This document shows, piece after piece, positions 1-8,725 of a DNA stretch of 64,000 bases. Made by a program: the position numbers and the translations under genes. The first letter of the stretch is position 1. Each line of letters begins with the position of its first letter. The notes under the pieces were generated by a model. That model did not search any database and had not been told where the DNA came from. It was given only the letters and a program-made list of their open reading frames with translations. The stretch lies in contig JAHDEG010000004.1 of NCBI GenBank assembly GCA_020628935.1, positions 19,233-83,232 on the forward strand. The letters are read 5' to 3'. Source of the stretch: Flavobacteriales bacterium (GTDB lineage Bacteria > Bacteroidota > Bacteroidia > Flavobacteriales_G > JALEGO01).

Positions 1-2
1 TA

Positions 3-585
3 ACTACAAGCTCAGGATGTGAACTTATTGATTCTGCTCAAATTATTTTTGAAGGAGATTCTTCTAACACCGATTGTAGTCAATTATCTTTAAACCTTAC
101 ACCCACAAACACTACAGATACAGTGAACCCTAACGGAGCAATTAGTGCAGTAGTTTTAGGAGCAGATCCTTCAGAAACAATAATTTTTCAATGGTCAACA
201 GGGTCTACTAGCAATAGCATAAACAGCCTCCCTGAAGGAAATTACCAATTAACCGTAACTACAAGCTCAGGATGTGAACTTATTGATTCTGCTCAAATTA
301 TTTTTGAAGGGGATTCTTCTAACACTGATTGTAGTCAATTATCTTTAAACCTTACGCCTACTAACACTACAGACACGTTAAACCCTAACGGAGCAATTAG
401 TGCAGTAGTTTTAGGAGCAAATCCTTCCGAAACAATAGTTTTTCAATGGTCAACAGGGTCTACTAGTAATAGTATAAACAGTCTCCCTGAAGGAAATTAC
501 CAACTCACCGTAACTACTAGCTCAGGATGTGAACTTATTGATTCTGCTCAAATTATTTTTGAAGGAGATTCTTCTAACACAAACT
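3..585 (+). repeat. 255-bp in-frame tandem repeat (85 aa per unit)
   Basis: Units span 3-257 and 258-512. A third copy begins at 513 and loses similarity near 585. The period is exactly 255 bp in both intervals measured from the same motif (ACTACAAGCTCAGGATGTGA and variants). Most differences between units 1 and 2 are third-codon-position transitions, with about three amino-acid changes (V/L, D/N, I/V). More copies probably lie upstream of the window. Confidence 0.9.
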
Positions 586-1538
586 GCCAATTATCAATTG
601 AAGCTACAAGTACAGATGAGACCAATTATCAAGCTAATGACGGTACTGTTAGCGTAAGTGACACAAACGGAGTTAGCCCGATAGTATATGCCTGGTCAAA
701 CAACTCAAGCTCCTCCGCACAAACCAACTTAGAACCGGGTACATATACGGTAACTGTGACGGATGCTAACGGATGCTCAGCAACAGCATCAGTTGTAATT
801 GATGCTGTAACGGATCCATGCACCAACTTCACTATAGATTTCAATATTACTAACGAAAGCGAGTCAAATGCTTCTGATGGCTCAGTTGCAGCAGAAGTAA
901 ATAACGGTACTTCTCCATTTACATTCAGCTGGAACTTTGGCCAAACTACTTCAACAATAAACGGATTAAACGCTGGCCAGTATACTGTTAGTGTTACCGA
1001 TGCAAACAATTGTACCTCTTCAAACAGTAGTGTTGTAGAAGTATGTGAACTTGAAGCAGCATTAAGTGTTACTCAACCTTCATCAATAAACGCTAGTGAT
1101 GGTCTGATTTTTGGTAGTGTAGACAACGGTAATCCTCCATATTATTTTAATTGGAGTGATGGCTCAAATGGCTCATTAATACAAAATTTAGATACAGGTT
1201 TTTACTACCTAGTTGTAAATGACGGAAGAAATTGTACAGATTCTGTATCAGTATTAATGGATAATATAAACACGTCTATTAATGAAGTTTCTGAGAACAG
1301 CATGTACACTGTTTTTCCTAACCCAACACAAGGTTTATTTCTTATTTCAAGCAAAAATAGCTTAAATAATAATGTTCAAATTGCAGTATATAACTCTGTA
1401 GGTCAAATTATTTTTAGTGATAAGGCAATAAACAGTAAGTCAATAGAAATTGATGGTACCAATTGGAGTAATGGGGTGTACACAATTCAAGTAAATAACG
1501 AAGAAGAAATTAATAAAATAAAAATCATTAAAAAGTAG
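3..1538 (+). CDS. Repeat-rich T9SS-secreted adhesin-like protein (5' truncated by window edge)
   Basis: The frame is open from the first bases of the window, so the true start lies upstream; 511 residues are visible. The N-terminal part consists of 85-residue Ig/SprB-like repeats (two full nearly identical copies plus a partial third). Three more divergent repeats of about 75 residues follow, each with a 'tDGs...Y.W..g....i..L..G.Y.v.VtD...C' pattern typical of SprB/PKD-like surface repeats. The last ~75 residues (from VFPNPTQG to the terminal KIIKK) form a type A T9SS C-terminal sorting domain. The protein is therefore expected to cross the outer membrane by T9SS and to be anchored or released at the cell surface. 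A role in adhesion or gliding is inferred from repeat architecture only. The GTG at 123 is internal to the repeat frame and is not a likely start. Confidence 0.85.
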   Translation, partial: TTSSGCELIDSAQIIFEGDSSNTDCSQLSLNLTPTNTTDTVNPNGAISAVVLGADPSETIIFQWSTGSTSNSINSLPEGNYQLTVTTSSGCELIDSAQIIFEGDSSNTDCSQLSLNLTPTNTTDTLNPNGAISAVVLGANPSETIVFQWSTGSTSNSINSLPEGNYQLTVTTSSGCELIDSAQIIFEGDSSNTNCQLSIEATSTDETNYQANDGTVSVSDTNGVSPIVYAWSNNSSSSAQTNLEPGTYTVTVTDANGCSATASVVIDAVTDPCTNFTIDFNITNESESNASDGSVAAEVNNGTSPFTFSWNFGQTTSTINGLNAGQYTVSVTDANNCTSSNSSVVEVCELEAALSVTQPSSINASDGLIFGSVDNGNPPYYFNWSDGSNGSLIQNLDTGFYYLVVNDGRNCTDSVSVLMDNINTSINEVSENSMYTVFPNPTQGLFLISSKNSLNNNVQIAVYNSVGQIIFSDKAINSKSIEIDGTNWSNGVYTIQVNNEEEINKIKIIKK

Positions 1539-1574
1539 CAAACATTATAACTGTTTTATGGGTTATTAACTATA

Positions 1575-2018
1575 ATGAAAGTATTTAATACAACGTATAA
1601 TAATCCTAAAACAGATAAAGAGATTGAAACTATAGTTGGCAAGCCTTTTTCTTTCATTGAAAAAATTAAAATGGGAGGAAGTGGCTCACCAAGGTTTAAG
1701 CTTACTACCTCTGATATAAAAACAACGCAAATACTCAGTTATGACAATAACACAAATTTTGCAACTTTAGAAATAAGAAAAGCTGGCGTAATCATTTATT
1801 TTAGAGCGATATTAGAATCTTACAGCATAACAATCCCCTTTAGGTCACTTAGCATTTTTTACAGTGATAAAGCTTTAAATATATATTGTAACTCTCATAA
1901 GTTCGCGCTAACACCAAGTGAGAAAGGAATTAATTACAAAAAATTCATACGAAAATTACAAGAATATAAGACAGGATTTACATGCCAGAATATGGCTCAT
2001 CCCTCCCAAATGCCATAA
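1575..2018 (+). CDS. Hypothetical protein, 147 aa
   Basis: I do not recognise a family. The protein has no signal peptide or membrane segment. It is mixed alpha/beta with a basic C-terminal helix (FIRKLQEYK near residues 126-134). It begins 36 bp after the T9SS adhesin gene, on the same strand. Its last 22 bp overlap the 3' end of the convergent hexapeptide-repeat gene. The coding assignment rests on length, codon use like its neighbours and an undisrupted frame. The extreme C-terminus (after about residue 135) looks less typical and may be read-through from a recently lost stop codon. Confidence 0.6.
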   Translation: MKVFNTTYNNPKTDKEIETIVGKPFSFIEKIKMGGSGSPRFKLTTSDIKTTQILSYDNNTNFATLEIRKAGVIIYFRAILESYSITIPFRSLSIFYSDKALNIYCNSHKFALTPSEKGINYKKFIRKLQEYKTGFTCQNMAHPSQMP

Positions 2019-2590
2019 TCGTGTTCTCTCTTTTTTAAAAATTTAGGCACTTCTCGCAAAGGCTCAACTTTTTTTAGCTCATCAAACAACTCACCAGGTA
2101 GTTCTTGGTATAAAGCAGTTCCTTTTGTTTTCCAACCAATCATTTTATCAGTAATATCTTTTTTAACTACTGCAGGGTTACCTACCACAAGTTTTCTGTT
2201 AGGAACTTTCATTTTTGTAGGTACAAAAGCTAATGCACCAACAATACAACCAGAGCCAAGTTCAACCTCATCCATCACAACGGCATTCATTCCTACCAAG
2301 CAGTTTTCACCAATATTTGCCCCATGAATAATAGCTCCGTGACCAATATGAGCACCCTTTCTAAGGTAAACTGTAGTACCAGGAAACATATGAATCACAC
2401 AATTTTCTTGTACGTTACAGCCATCTTCAATAATAACTCTCCCCCAATCACCTCTTATAACAGCACCTGGGCCAACATATACTTTTTTACCAATAATTAC
2501 ATCTCCAATGATTGTAGCTGTAGAGTGAATGTAACTCGACTCATCAATAACAGGTCTATACCCTTTAAACTCGTATATATTATCCATCAA
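1997..2590 (-). CDS. Gamma-carbonic-anhydrase-like hexapeptide-repeat protein (PaaY/YrdA type)
   Basis: 197 aa. Residues ~15-150 are left-handed beta-helix hexapeptide repeats ([LIV]-G-x-x-x-x pattern, e.g. IIGDVIIGKKVYVGPGAVI). His67, His84 and His89 sit where the three metal-ligand histidines of gamma-class carbonic anhydrases are found, and an R46-G-D-W motif precedes them. The C-terminal helix (residues ~155-195) is longer than in YrdA and resembles PaaY of the phenylacetate cluster, but no paa genes are nearby, so the substrate is open. A trimer is expected. Two ATG codons are adjacent at the start (2590 and 2587), and either could be used. Its 3' end overlaps the convergent hypothetical gene. 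Confidence 0.85.
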   Translation of the reverse strand: MMDNIYEFKGYRPVIDESSYIHSTATIIGDVIIGKKVYVGPGAVIRGDWGRVIIEDGCNVQENCVIHMFPGTTVYLRKGAHIGHGAIIHGANIGENCLVGMNAVVMDEVELGSGCIVGALAFVPTKMKVPNRKLVVGNPAVVKKDITDKMIGWKTKGTALYQELPGELFDELKKVEPLREVPKFLKKREHDYGIWEG

Positions 2591-2649
2591 TAATTATTTA
2601 CAACAAACATAAACTGAATAAATGACTCAAAAACTTTTTATAAAAAGAA

Positions 2650-2657
2650 TATCTTTG
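2650..2657 (+). promoter_or_regulatory. Bacteroidota -7 promoter element for the DUF4920 gene
   Basis: TATCTTTG is an exact match to the TAnnTTTG consensus, 4 nt upstream of the ATG at 2662. If it is used, transcription would begin at or within a base or two of the start codon, giving a leaderless mRNA. No clear -33 TTTG is seen at the usual spacing. Confidence 0.4.
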
Positions 2658-2661
2658 AACT

Positions 2662-3165
2662 ATGAAAAAAATAACATATACCCTATTTATTGCCGCTAGC
2701 TCAATTTTATTTGTGGCATGTGGTAATAACGCAAAGCCAAATGCAATTGTTCAATCAGAAACAACTGAGCAAACTTATGCCTCATTCGGAGAAAAAATAT
2801 CTTCTGAGAACGCTATTCAAGCGAGCGAGTTAACAAGTAAAATTAGGAGCGGATCTATTGATAAAATTAAAATTGAATCTACAGTAAACGATGTTTGTCA
2901 AAAAAAAGGATGCTGGATGAATGTTAATTTAGGTAATGATGAAGAAATGAGGGTTACCTTTAAAGACTATGCTTTTTTTATGCCAAAAGATGCCGCAAAC
3001 AAAAAAGTGATTTTTGAAGGAAAAGCTTTCACTGATACCGTTACTGTTGATATGTTAAGACACTTCGCTGAAGATGGCGGAAAAACCGAAGAAGAAATAA
3101 TGGCCATCACAGAACCAGAAATTCAACTAGCCTTTGAAGCAACTGGAGTTTTAGTTGAAAATTAA
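2662..3165 (+). CDS. DUF4920 lipoprotein
   Basis: 167 aa. A short signal peptide ends in a lipobox (LFVAC, Cys20), so this is a predicted lipoprotein. Residues ~40-160 match the DUF4920 family: the FGEKI start, the VCQKKGCWM segment around residue 80, the VTFKDYAFFMPKDA segment, and the LRHFAEDGGKTEEEI tail. The conserved cysteine pair around the QKKGCW motif suggests metal or redox binding, but no function is established for the family. Its stop overlaps by 4 bp the stop of the convergent DUF547 gene. Confidence 0.88.
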   Translation: MKKITYTLFIAASSILFVACGNNAKPNAIVQSETTEQTYASFGEKISSENAIQASELTSKIRSGSIDKIKIESTVNDVCQKKGCWMNVNLGNDEEMRVTFKDYAFFMPKDAANKKVIFEGKAFTDTVTVDMLRHFAEDGGKTEEEIMAITEPEIQLAFEATGVLVEN

Positions 3166-4745
3166 AGCCCAATTAACCTAAACCCTACATTGAATGTTTT
3201 TCCTGCACCAGTATTTTTACCTAAAATAAAATTGGTGTGGGAGGCTTCAATTTCTAACAAATCAGGAATAATTTGATACTTCCCTCCTATTCCTAACTGC
3301 GTAAAATGAGTTTGAATAAATGGGGTTCCAAAATTCGGCCAAAATTCAGCCTGAAAATAAGTCGTTAATCGTTGATTAGGAAAATACGATAAAAATAAAG
3401 TCGCAGGAGCAGACACGTAACCAAAATCTTCCCTTTCCTTATCGGTATAAGCATAAACCCAAGGAGAAATTTGCGCGAAAATCTGAAAATCTTCTGCTAT
3501 AATTTTATCATACATTATTTGTGTAATCCATAAATAAGTATCTGAGCTTAAATAAGGCGAATTTTCACCACCTTCTTGATTTTTGGCAGATGGAAACAAG
3601 AAAGTACTTTGTAATGAGATATTCTTCCAAGCTTTAACAGGTTGCAACTTAACTTTTGGGCCAATTCCAGAAACTGCCCATCTACTAGTTAGTGTATTTT
3701 CAAATTTTAGAGCCTCAAGTGGTGAATCTGATAATTCATTAACAACTGATGATTTTATCCAAACATCAAATCCAACGTTTAAGTTAGGAGAAACGCCAAT
3801 TAAAAATTGATTAATAGAGGTAAAAAAAGTCGATCTCTGATCAGCATTACCTAAAACATTCTTCAAGTTATGGTTTTTTGTTTGTGTATATAATGCATTG
3901 AAAATCTTAAATTCCCAGCCACCCTTTCTCAATAATTTTGAAGGAGCAAATGTTTGCATACTTGTAGTAGAAGGTGAGTTATTGTTCACAGCTCCTGACA
4001 TTTTTTCGGCAGTAGAAACCTCGGCTGAACTATTCAAAGTCCAGTCGTAGGTGAAGTGAGTAACATTTGCATCAGAAGATATTGGAGTAGTTAAATACGT
4101 ATTAATGTATGCTGGCAATGATTTTGCTTCCTTTAAAAAATCAGCCTTATACCACTTAAATATTTCCGAAAGCTTAACATTATTATTATCAACCACTTTA
4201 ACTAATTCACCCCCATTAACCGTTTTTTTTGTAACTGAAGCCAATTGCTGTTCTAGTTCTTCTTTCGTATATATTTTATTTAGTAATGCTGGGCAACCTT
4301 TTGCTGCACACACTAGAACAAAATGTAAACGAGCATCGAAATGATTTTTAAATAAAAGATCTTTTTCTATTTCCGTTAAACTTCTTTTTTTGCCAAATAA
4401 TTGCTGATCTTTTTTTTCAAAGAAACCATCAATGTTTTTAGGTGAAGAAGTAGGATAATTTTCAACAACCTTAGCTATAACAAGAAAATTGTAAGCATTA
4501 ATTAAAAAAGTTTTTTCTTGCACATCACTAGTTAAGTCTTCTTTTTTAACAAGGTCAACGTTCTTTTTTGCACTAGAAAAAGATTCATCTTTAGATAAAT
4601 TCACATAGTCAACTTCACCATTACCACTAACGTAAGTTGTTAATAATTTATCAAAATTTGTATTAAATTCTTTTAACGCCTCTTGAGAAAAAAGCAAGTT
4701 AGATGAGATGAAAAAAGAAGCGGCAAAAATTAGTTTTTTTAACAT
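3162..4745 (-). CDS. DUF547 domain fused to an outer-membrane-like C-terminal region
   Basis: 527 aa with a cleavable signal peptide (residues 1-20). Residues ~25-240 are a DUF547 domain, recognised by INAYNFLVI (82-90) and the CAAKGCP motif (146-152) preceded by DARLHF. Residues ~265-527 are different: alternating aromatic/polar strands (for example SINQFLIGVSPNLNVGF and a terminal KTFNVGFRLIGL) that look like an outer-membrane beta-barrel porin. DUF547 has been linked to cysteine-peptidase-like folds, but activity is unproven. A stand-alone DUF547 protein with the same motifs is encoded at 34016-34771. The fusion is the unusual point. The 4-bp tail overlap with the DUF4920 gene is a convergent junction. 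Confidence 0.8.
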   Translation of the reverse strand: MLKKLIFAASFFISSNLLFSQEALKEFNTNFDKLLTTYVSGNGEVDYVNLSKDESFSSAKKNVDLVKKEDLTSDVQEKTFLINAYNFLVIAKVVENYPTSSPKNIDGFFEKKDQQLFGKKRSLTEIEKDLLFKNHFDARLHFVLVCAAKGCPALLNKIYTKEELEQQLASVTKKTVNGGELVKVVDNNNVKLSEIFKWYKADFLKEAKSLPAYINTYLTTPISSDANVTHFTYDWTLNSSAEVSTAEKMSGAVNNNSPSTTSMQTFAPSKLLRKGGWEFKIFNALYTQTKNHNLKNVLGNADQRSTFFTSINQFLIGVSPNLNVGFDVWIKSSVVNELSDSPLEALKFENTLTSRWAVSGIGPKVKLQPVKAWKNISLQSTFLFPSAKNQEGGENSPYLSSDTYLWITQIMYDKIIAEDFQIFAQISPWVYAYTDKEREDFGYVSAPATLFLSYFPNQRLTTYFQAEFWPNFGTPFIQTHFTQLGIGGKYQIIPDLLEIEASHTNFILGKNTGAGKTFNVGFRLIGL

Positions 4746-4936
4746 TAAAAGTACTATTTAAAATAAGGTGAAAATAAGTTTAATCTCAGACGAGCTACAA
4801 ATGTAATATAAAAGTTTAGTTATGAGCTAATTACAACTTCAACTTAAAAACGTGTTCAAAAACACTAATAAATAGACGGCCAAAATGCAAGTACCTTACA
4901 TAATGTTTTTGCAATTTTGTAGCATACAGCTAAATT

Positions 4937-5617
4937 ATGGAAATTCAATATTTAGGACACTCATGTTTTCAAATAATGCTAAACGAGCTAAAAGTCATTA
5001 TAGATCCTCACATTAAAGCAAATCCACTTGCAAAAGCAATTGATTTTGATGAGCTTACCCCAGATATTATATTAGTTACACATGGCCATGAAGACCATAT
5101 GTCTGATGCCATTGAACTAGCGACAAAAAAAGAAGCAACCGTTATATCAAACTTTGAAATTGCTACTTGGTTTAGTAATAAAGGTGTTAAAAATACTCAT
5201 CCTATGAACTTGGGAGGAAGCTGGGATATAAGTAACATTAAGCTAACCTATGTAAATGCTGTTCACTCTAGTAGTTTACCTGACGGGAGCTACGGAGGAT
5301 CTGCCGGTGGTTTTATAATTGAAACAGAAGGAAAAACAATATACCATGCAGGCGATACCGCTTTATCAATAGATATGAAAGTACTTTCAGAAAAATTCAA
5401 TATCAACCTTGCAATGCTTCCTATTGGAGATAATCTTACAATGGGAATGGAAGATGCCGTAAAAGCAAGTGAATTTATTGGCTGTAATAATATACTAGGA
5501 ATGCATTTTGATACGTTTGAGATTATAAAAATTAATCACAATACCGTTAAACAATACTTTAAAAATAATAACAAGAATTTTACTATACCTGAAGTTGGTG
5601 AAGTAATTAGTATTTAA
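4937..5617 (+). CDS. UPF0173 metal-dependent hydrolase (metallo-beta-lactamase fold)
   Basis: 226 aa, cytosolic. The zinc-binding HxHxDH motif is intact (H49-G-H51-E-D53-H54), followed by H109, D139 in AGDT and a late GMHFDTF motif. This layout matches the UPF0173/YtkL family of beta-lactamase-fold hydrolases. The substrate is unknown; family members resemble UlaG-type lactonases. The length is standard for the family. The gene is first in a long plus-strand run and is separated from parA by only 9 bp, so the two are probably cotranscribed. Confidence 0.88.
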   Translation: MEIQYLGHSCFQIMLNELKVIIDPHIKANPLAKAIDFDELTPDIILVTHGHEDHMSDAIELATKKEATVISNFEIATWFSNKGVKNTHPMNLGGSWDISNIKLTYVNAVHSSSLPDGSYGGSAGGFIIETEGKTIYHAGDTALSIDMKVLSEKFNINLAMLPIGDNLTMGMEDAVKASEFIGCNNILGMHFDTFEIIKINHNTVKQYFKNNNKNFTIPEVGEVISI

Positions 5618-5626
5618 TTTAGATAC

Positions 5627-6430
5627 ATGGGAAAAATAATAGCAATAGCAAACCAAAAAGGTGGAGTTGGCAAAACCACTACATCAATAAATCTAGCAGC
5701 AAGTATTGGGGCATTAGAATATAAAACACTAATTGTTGATGCCGACCCTCAAGCAAACTCAACATCAGGGGTTGGTTTTGATCCAAAAAATGTAAAAACA
5801 AGCATTTACGAATCAATGGTTGATAATATCCATCCAAAAGATATTATTTTAAATACCGAAAACCCTAATTTAGACATTCTCCCCGCACACATAGATTTGG
5901 TAGGAGCGGAAATAGAAATGATTAACCTCCCAAATAGAGAGCGAAAATTAAAAACAGCACTAGAAAAAATAAGAAACGACTATGATTTTATTATTATAGA
6001 TTGCTCACCATCCTTAGGGTTAATTACTGTAAATGCCCTTTGTGCAGCTGACTCAGTTATCATTCCAGTACAATGTGAATATTTTGCCTTGGAAGGATTA
6101 GGTAAGCTATTAAATACCGTTAAAATAATTCAAACGAATTTAAATCCCGATTTAGAAATTGAAGGCATGTTACTAACCATGTACGATCAAAGACTGCGTT
6201 TAGCTAACCAAGTAGTTGAAGAAGTTAAAACACATTTTCAACAAATGGTGTTTGATACTATTATTAGTAGAAACACAAAACTTAGTGAAGCACCAGGTCA
6301 TGGACAAACTATAATTATGTATGATGCGTCATGTGTAGGGGCAACTAATTACCTAAATTTAGCCAGAGAGATTCTTCAAAAGAACGACAAAACTCAAATA
6401 GCTAAAGAAGAAAAAAAGATAGAAATTTAA
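5627..6430 (+). CDS. parA: Chromosome-partitioning ATPase ParA
   Basis: 267 aa. It has the deviant Walker A motif KGGVGKTT (residues 11-18) with the signature lysine of MinD/ParA ATPases, then DADPQANST (switch I region) and the Walker B-like IIIDCSPSLG. There is no N-terminal HTH, so it is a chromosomal Soj/ParA rather than a type Ia plasmid ParA. It acts with ParB bound at parS to segregate the origin region. parB follows at 6538 after 107 bp that contain a good -7 promoter element, so parB may also be transcribed independently. Confidence 0.95.
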   Translation: MGKIIAIANQKGGVGKTTTSINLAASIGALEYKTLIVDADPQANSTSGVGFDPKNVKTSIYESMVDNIHPKDIILNTENPNLDILPAHIDLVGAEIEMINLPNRERKLKTALEKIRNDYDFIIIDCSPSLGLITVNALCAADSVIIPVQCEYFALEGLGKLLNTVKIIQTNLNPDLEIEGMLLTMYDQRLRLANQVVEEVKTHFQQMVFDTIISRNTKLSEAPGHGQTIIMYDASCVGATNYLNLAREILQKNDKTQIAKEEKKIEI

Positions 6431-6489
6431 TCTTTTAGGTTCATTAAATATGTTGAGAACCTAAATACATCTTTCTATATTCTTTTCAT

Positions 6490-6497
6490 TACCTTTG
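6490..6497 (+). promoter_or_regulatory. -7 promoter element upstream of parB
   Basis: TACCTTTG matches TAnnTTTG exactly and is followed by C, 41 bp before the parB ATG. No convincing -33 TTTG is present at the usual ~19-20 bp spacing. This is a possible internal promoter between parA and parB. Confidence 0.45.
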
Positions 6498-6537
6498 CAG
6501 CCCATACAATTGCATCAATTAAAGGTTAATTATACGT

Positions 6538-7422
6538 ATGAGTAAATTAAAAAAACCCGCTTTAGGAAAAGGTTTAAGTGCATTATTGAAAAATGCAGAA
6601 ACCGATATAACCTCTACAAAGTCAACTATTGATAATCATGTTGCTGAATCAATAGCTAAAATATTAATTAAAAACATAGAAACGAACCCGTTTCAACCAA
6701 GAACCCACTTTGAAGAGGTTGCCCTACAAGAACTTTCAGAATCTATTGCTCAGCATGGCATAATTCAACCTATTACGGTTCGTAAAATGGGATACGATCA
6801 ATATCAGCTGATCTCTGGTGAAAGAAGGTTTAGAGCATCTCAAATTGCTGGCTTAACTGAAGTACCCGCATACATTAGAATTGCAGATGATCAAGCAATG
6901 CTTGAAATGGCACTAGTTGAAAACATACAGCGAAGCAACTTAGACGCCATGGAAGTATCCATCAGTTTTAAACGACTAATTGATGAATGCAAAATAACAC
7001 AAGAAGAATTAAGCGAAAAAGTTAGTAAAAGTAGAAGTGCTGTTGCTAATTATTTAAGGCTGTTAAAATTACCAAACGAAGTTCAAATAGCAATAAGAAA
7101 GCGGCTTATATCAATGGGGCACGCTAAAGCTATACTTGCACTTAGCACTACCGAAGATCAACTTGAAATGCTTGAAAAGATTTTAAGCGAAAACCTTTCG
7201 GTAAGAGATGTTGAACAGTTAGGTAAAAATAAAAAAGAAGCTAACACTAAAAGTAAACCAAGCCAAAATACCTCTCATTACTTTGCAGCAGACGCCTTAG
7301 CTGGCAAACTAAACACAAAAGTTAATATAAAAGCAACTAAAAAAGGAAGCGGGGCAATTACCATAAACTTTAAAAATGAAAAAGACTTTTTACGAATTTC
7401 TGAACTATTAGGAGTTAAGTAA
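6538..7422 (+). CDS. parB: Chromosome-partitioning DNA-binding protein ParB
   Basis: 294 aa. The N-terminus (MSKLKKPALGKGLSALL) is the typical ParB lead-in that stimulates ParA. Residues ~38-130 form the ParB/Srx CTPase domain with the GERRFRAS motif and the ENIQRSNLDAMEVS segment. Residues ~140-200 form the HTH (LSEKVSKSRSAVANYLRLL) that recognises parS. The C-terminus is the dimerisation domain. I searched the window by eye for the parS palindrome (TGTTTCACGTGAAACA) and did not see it, so the sites lie elsewhere or are degenerate. Confidence 0.95.
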   Translation: MSKLKKPALGKGLSALLKNAETDITSTKSTIDNHVAESIAKILIKNIETNPFQPRTHFEEVALQELSESIAQHGIIQPITVRKMGYDQYQLISGERRFRASQIAGLTEVPAYIRIADDQAMLEMALVENIQRSNLDAMEVSISFKRLIDECKITQEELSEKVSKSRSAVANYLRLLKLPNEVQIAIRKRLISMGHAKAILALSTTEDQLEMLEKILSENLSVRDVEQLGKNKKEANTKSKPSQNTSHYFAADALAGKLNTKVNIKATKKGSGAITINFKNEKDFLRISELLGVK

Positions 7423-7441
7423 TTAACTGTCTTCATAAAGA

Positions 7442-8005
7442 ATGAAAATCTTATTTTCTACTATAGTAATTGTTTTATTTTTTTACCTCAATGGTTATAG
7501 TCAAAATAATATAACCGCCAAAGACACTATAATTTCAGAAGTTCCTGACACAATTAAGCTGCACTCACCCAAAAAAGCAATGCTGTTATCACTCGTGCCG
7601 GGTATAGGACAGATTTACAATAAAAAATATTGGAAAGCACCAATCATTTGGGGCGGAATTGCAGCTTCTATTTACTTTGCATTAGATAATAGAGACTCAT
7701 TGCGTTTATACAAAAACGCATATATTTTAAGAAGCGATACCATACCCACAAACGACAATATACTTACACAGATTAGTACCGAAGCACTTAATGTTGAACA
7801 AACCAAGTACAGAAAAAACATGGAATTGCTATTTGTTATTTCGGGTGCACTATACGCTCTAAACCTTGTTGATGCATTAGTTGATGCTCACCTTTTCACA
7901 TTTGATGTTAGCAACAATTTAAGTTTAAAAGTAGAGCCTTTTTACCAACCATCTTTTGATAAGCAGTTTGCAAAAACAGGAGTAAACATAAATTTCAAAT
8001 TCTAA
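7442..8005 (+). CDS. DUF5683 membrane protein
   Basis: 187 aa. The signal peptide or first membrane segment is at residues ~1-20. The DUF5683 core SPKKAMLLSLVPGIGQIYNK lies near residues 42-61, followed by KKYWKAPIIWGG and two hydrophobic segments. This family is commonly encoded between parB and dapB in Flavobacteria, which fits the layout here, with 19 bp to parB and 10 bp to dapB. The function is unknown; the PGIGQIYN motif resembles TM2-like inner-membrane proteins. The short spacings imply cotranscription. Confidence 0.85.
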   Translation: MKILFSTIVIVLFFYLNGYSQNNITAKDTIISEVPDTIKLHSPKKAMLLSLVPGIGQIYNKKYWKAPIIWGGIAASIYFALDNRDSLRLYKNAYILRSDTIPTNDNILTQISTEALNVEQTKYRKNMELLFVISGALYALNLVDALVDAHLFTFDVSNNLSLKVEPFYQPSFDKQFAKTGVNINFKF

Positions 8006-8015
8006 AATCTTTGAA

Positions 8016-8723
8016 ATGAAAATAGCACTTTTAGGATATGGAAAAATGGGCAAACAAATTGAAGAGATTGCTATTGAAAGAGATCATCAAATTTGTGCTA
8101 AAATAAGAAGTAGTAAAGAATTAAATGAACTTAATTTTAAAAATATTGATGTAGCTATAGATTTTAGCCAACCAACTTCTGCAATTGCAAATATTAAACA
8201 CTGCATAAAAAATAACACGCCAATTATTGTTGGCACAACAGGCTGGTATGATCAACTACCAGACATTAAAAAATACTGCATCAACAATAACGGAAGCATG
8301 CTTTTTGCGTCAAACTTCAGTATTGGGGTAAATATACTTTTTCATTTAAATAAGCAGTTGGCCAACATTATGAATGAATACGTTAATTATAACGTACTAC
8401 TTACCGAAAAACATCATATTCACAAATTAGACGAACCAAGCGGAACAGCTATTACTTTAGCCAACGAAATCACCAAAGCGATAGACAGAAAAAAATTATG
8501 GAAGCTCAACACTTCCAAAAACGAAGAGCTTAACATAATTTCACAACGCGAAGGCGAGGTAATTGGTGATCACACTGTAAATTACGAATCAGAAATTGAT
8601 CAAATAACAATAAGTCATCACGCAAAAAACAGAAAAGGCTTTGCCTTAGGTGCTGTAATCGCTGCAGAGTGGCTGCAGAACAAAAAAGGGTTCTTTTCAT
8701 TTAACGACATGCTAAAATTTTAA
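8016..8723 (+). CDS. dapB: 4-hydroxy-tetrahydrodipicolinate reductase
   Basis: 235 aa. It catalyses the NAD(P)H-dependent reduction step of the diaminopimelate/lysine pathway. Visible motifs are the N-terminal Rossmann loop GYGKMGK (residues 7-13), the D-F-S-Q-P segment, GTTGW, and the catalytic EKHHIHKLDEPSGTA motif with the paired histidines and lysine. The length is slightly below the E. coli enzyme but usual for Bacteroidota. The gene ends 2 bp before lepB, so the two are probably cotranscribed. Confidence 0.95.
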   Translation: MKIALLGYGKMGKQIEEIAIERDHQICAKIRSSKELNELNFKNIDVAIDFSQPTSAIANIKHCIKNNTPIIVGTTGWYDQLPDIKKYCINNNGSMLFASNFSIGVNILFHLNKQLANIMNEYVNYNVLLTEKHHIHKLDEPSGTAITLANEITKAIDRKKLWKLNTSKNEELNIISQREGEVIGDHTVNYESEIDQITISHHAKNRKGFALGAVIAAEWLQNKKGFFSFNDMLKF

Positions 8724-8725
8724 CC

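Noticed and set aside
3-585. CRISPR-like array because of the direct repeats at the left edge.
   Set aside because: The repeats are 255 bp, in frame and protein-coding, without spacers.
629-1009. Long antisense ORF opposite the repeat-rich adhesin gene.
   Set aside because: It is a shadow produced by the biased codons of the repeats; no start context or family features.
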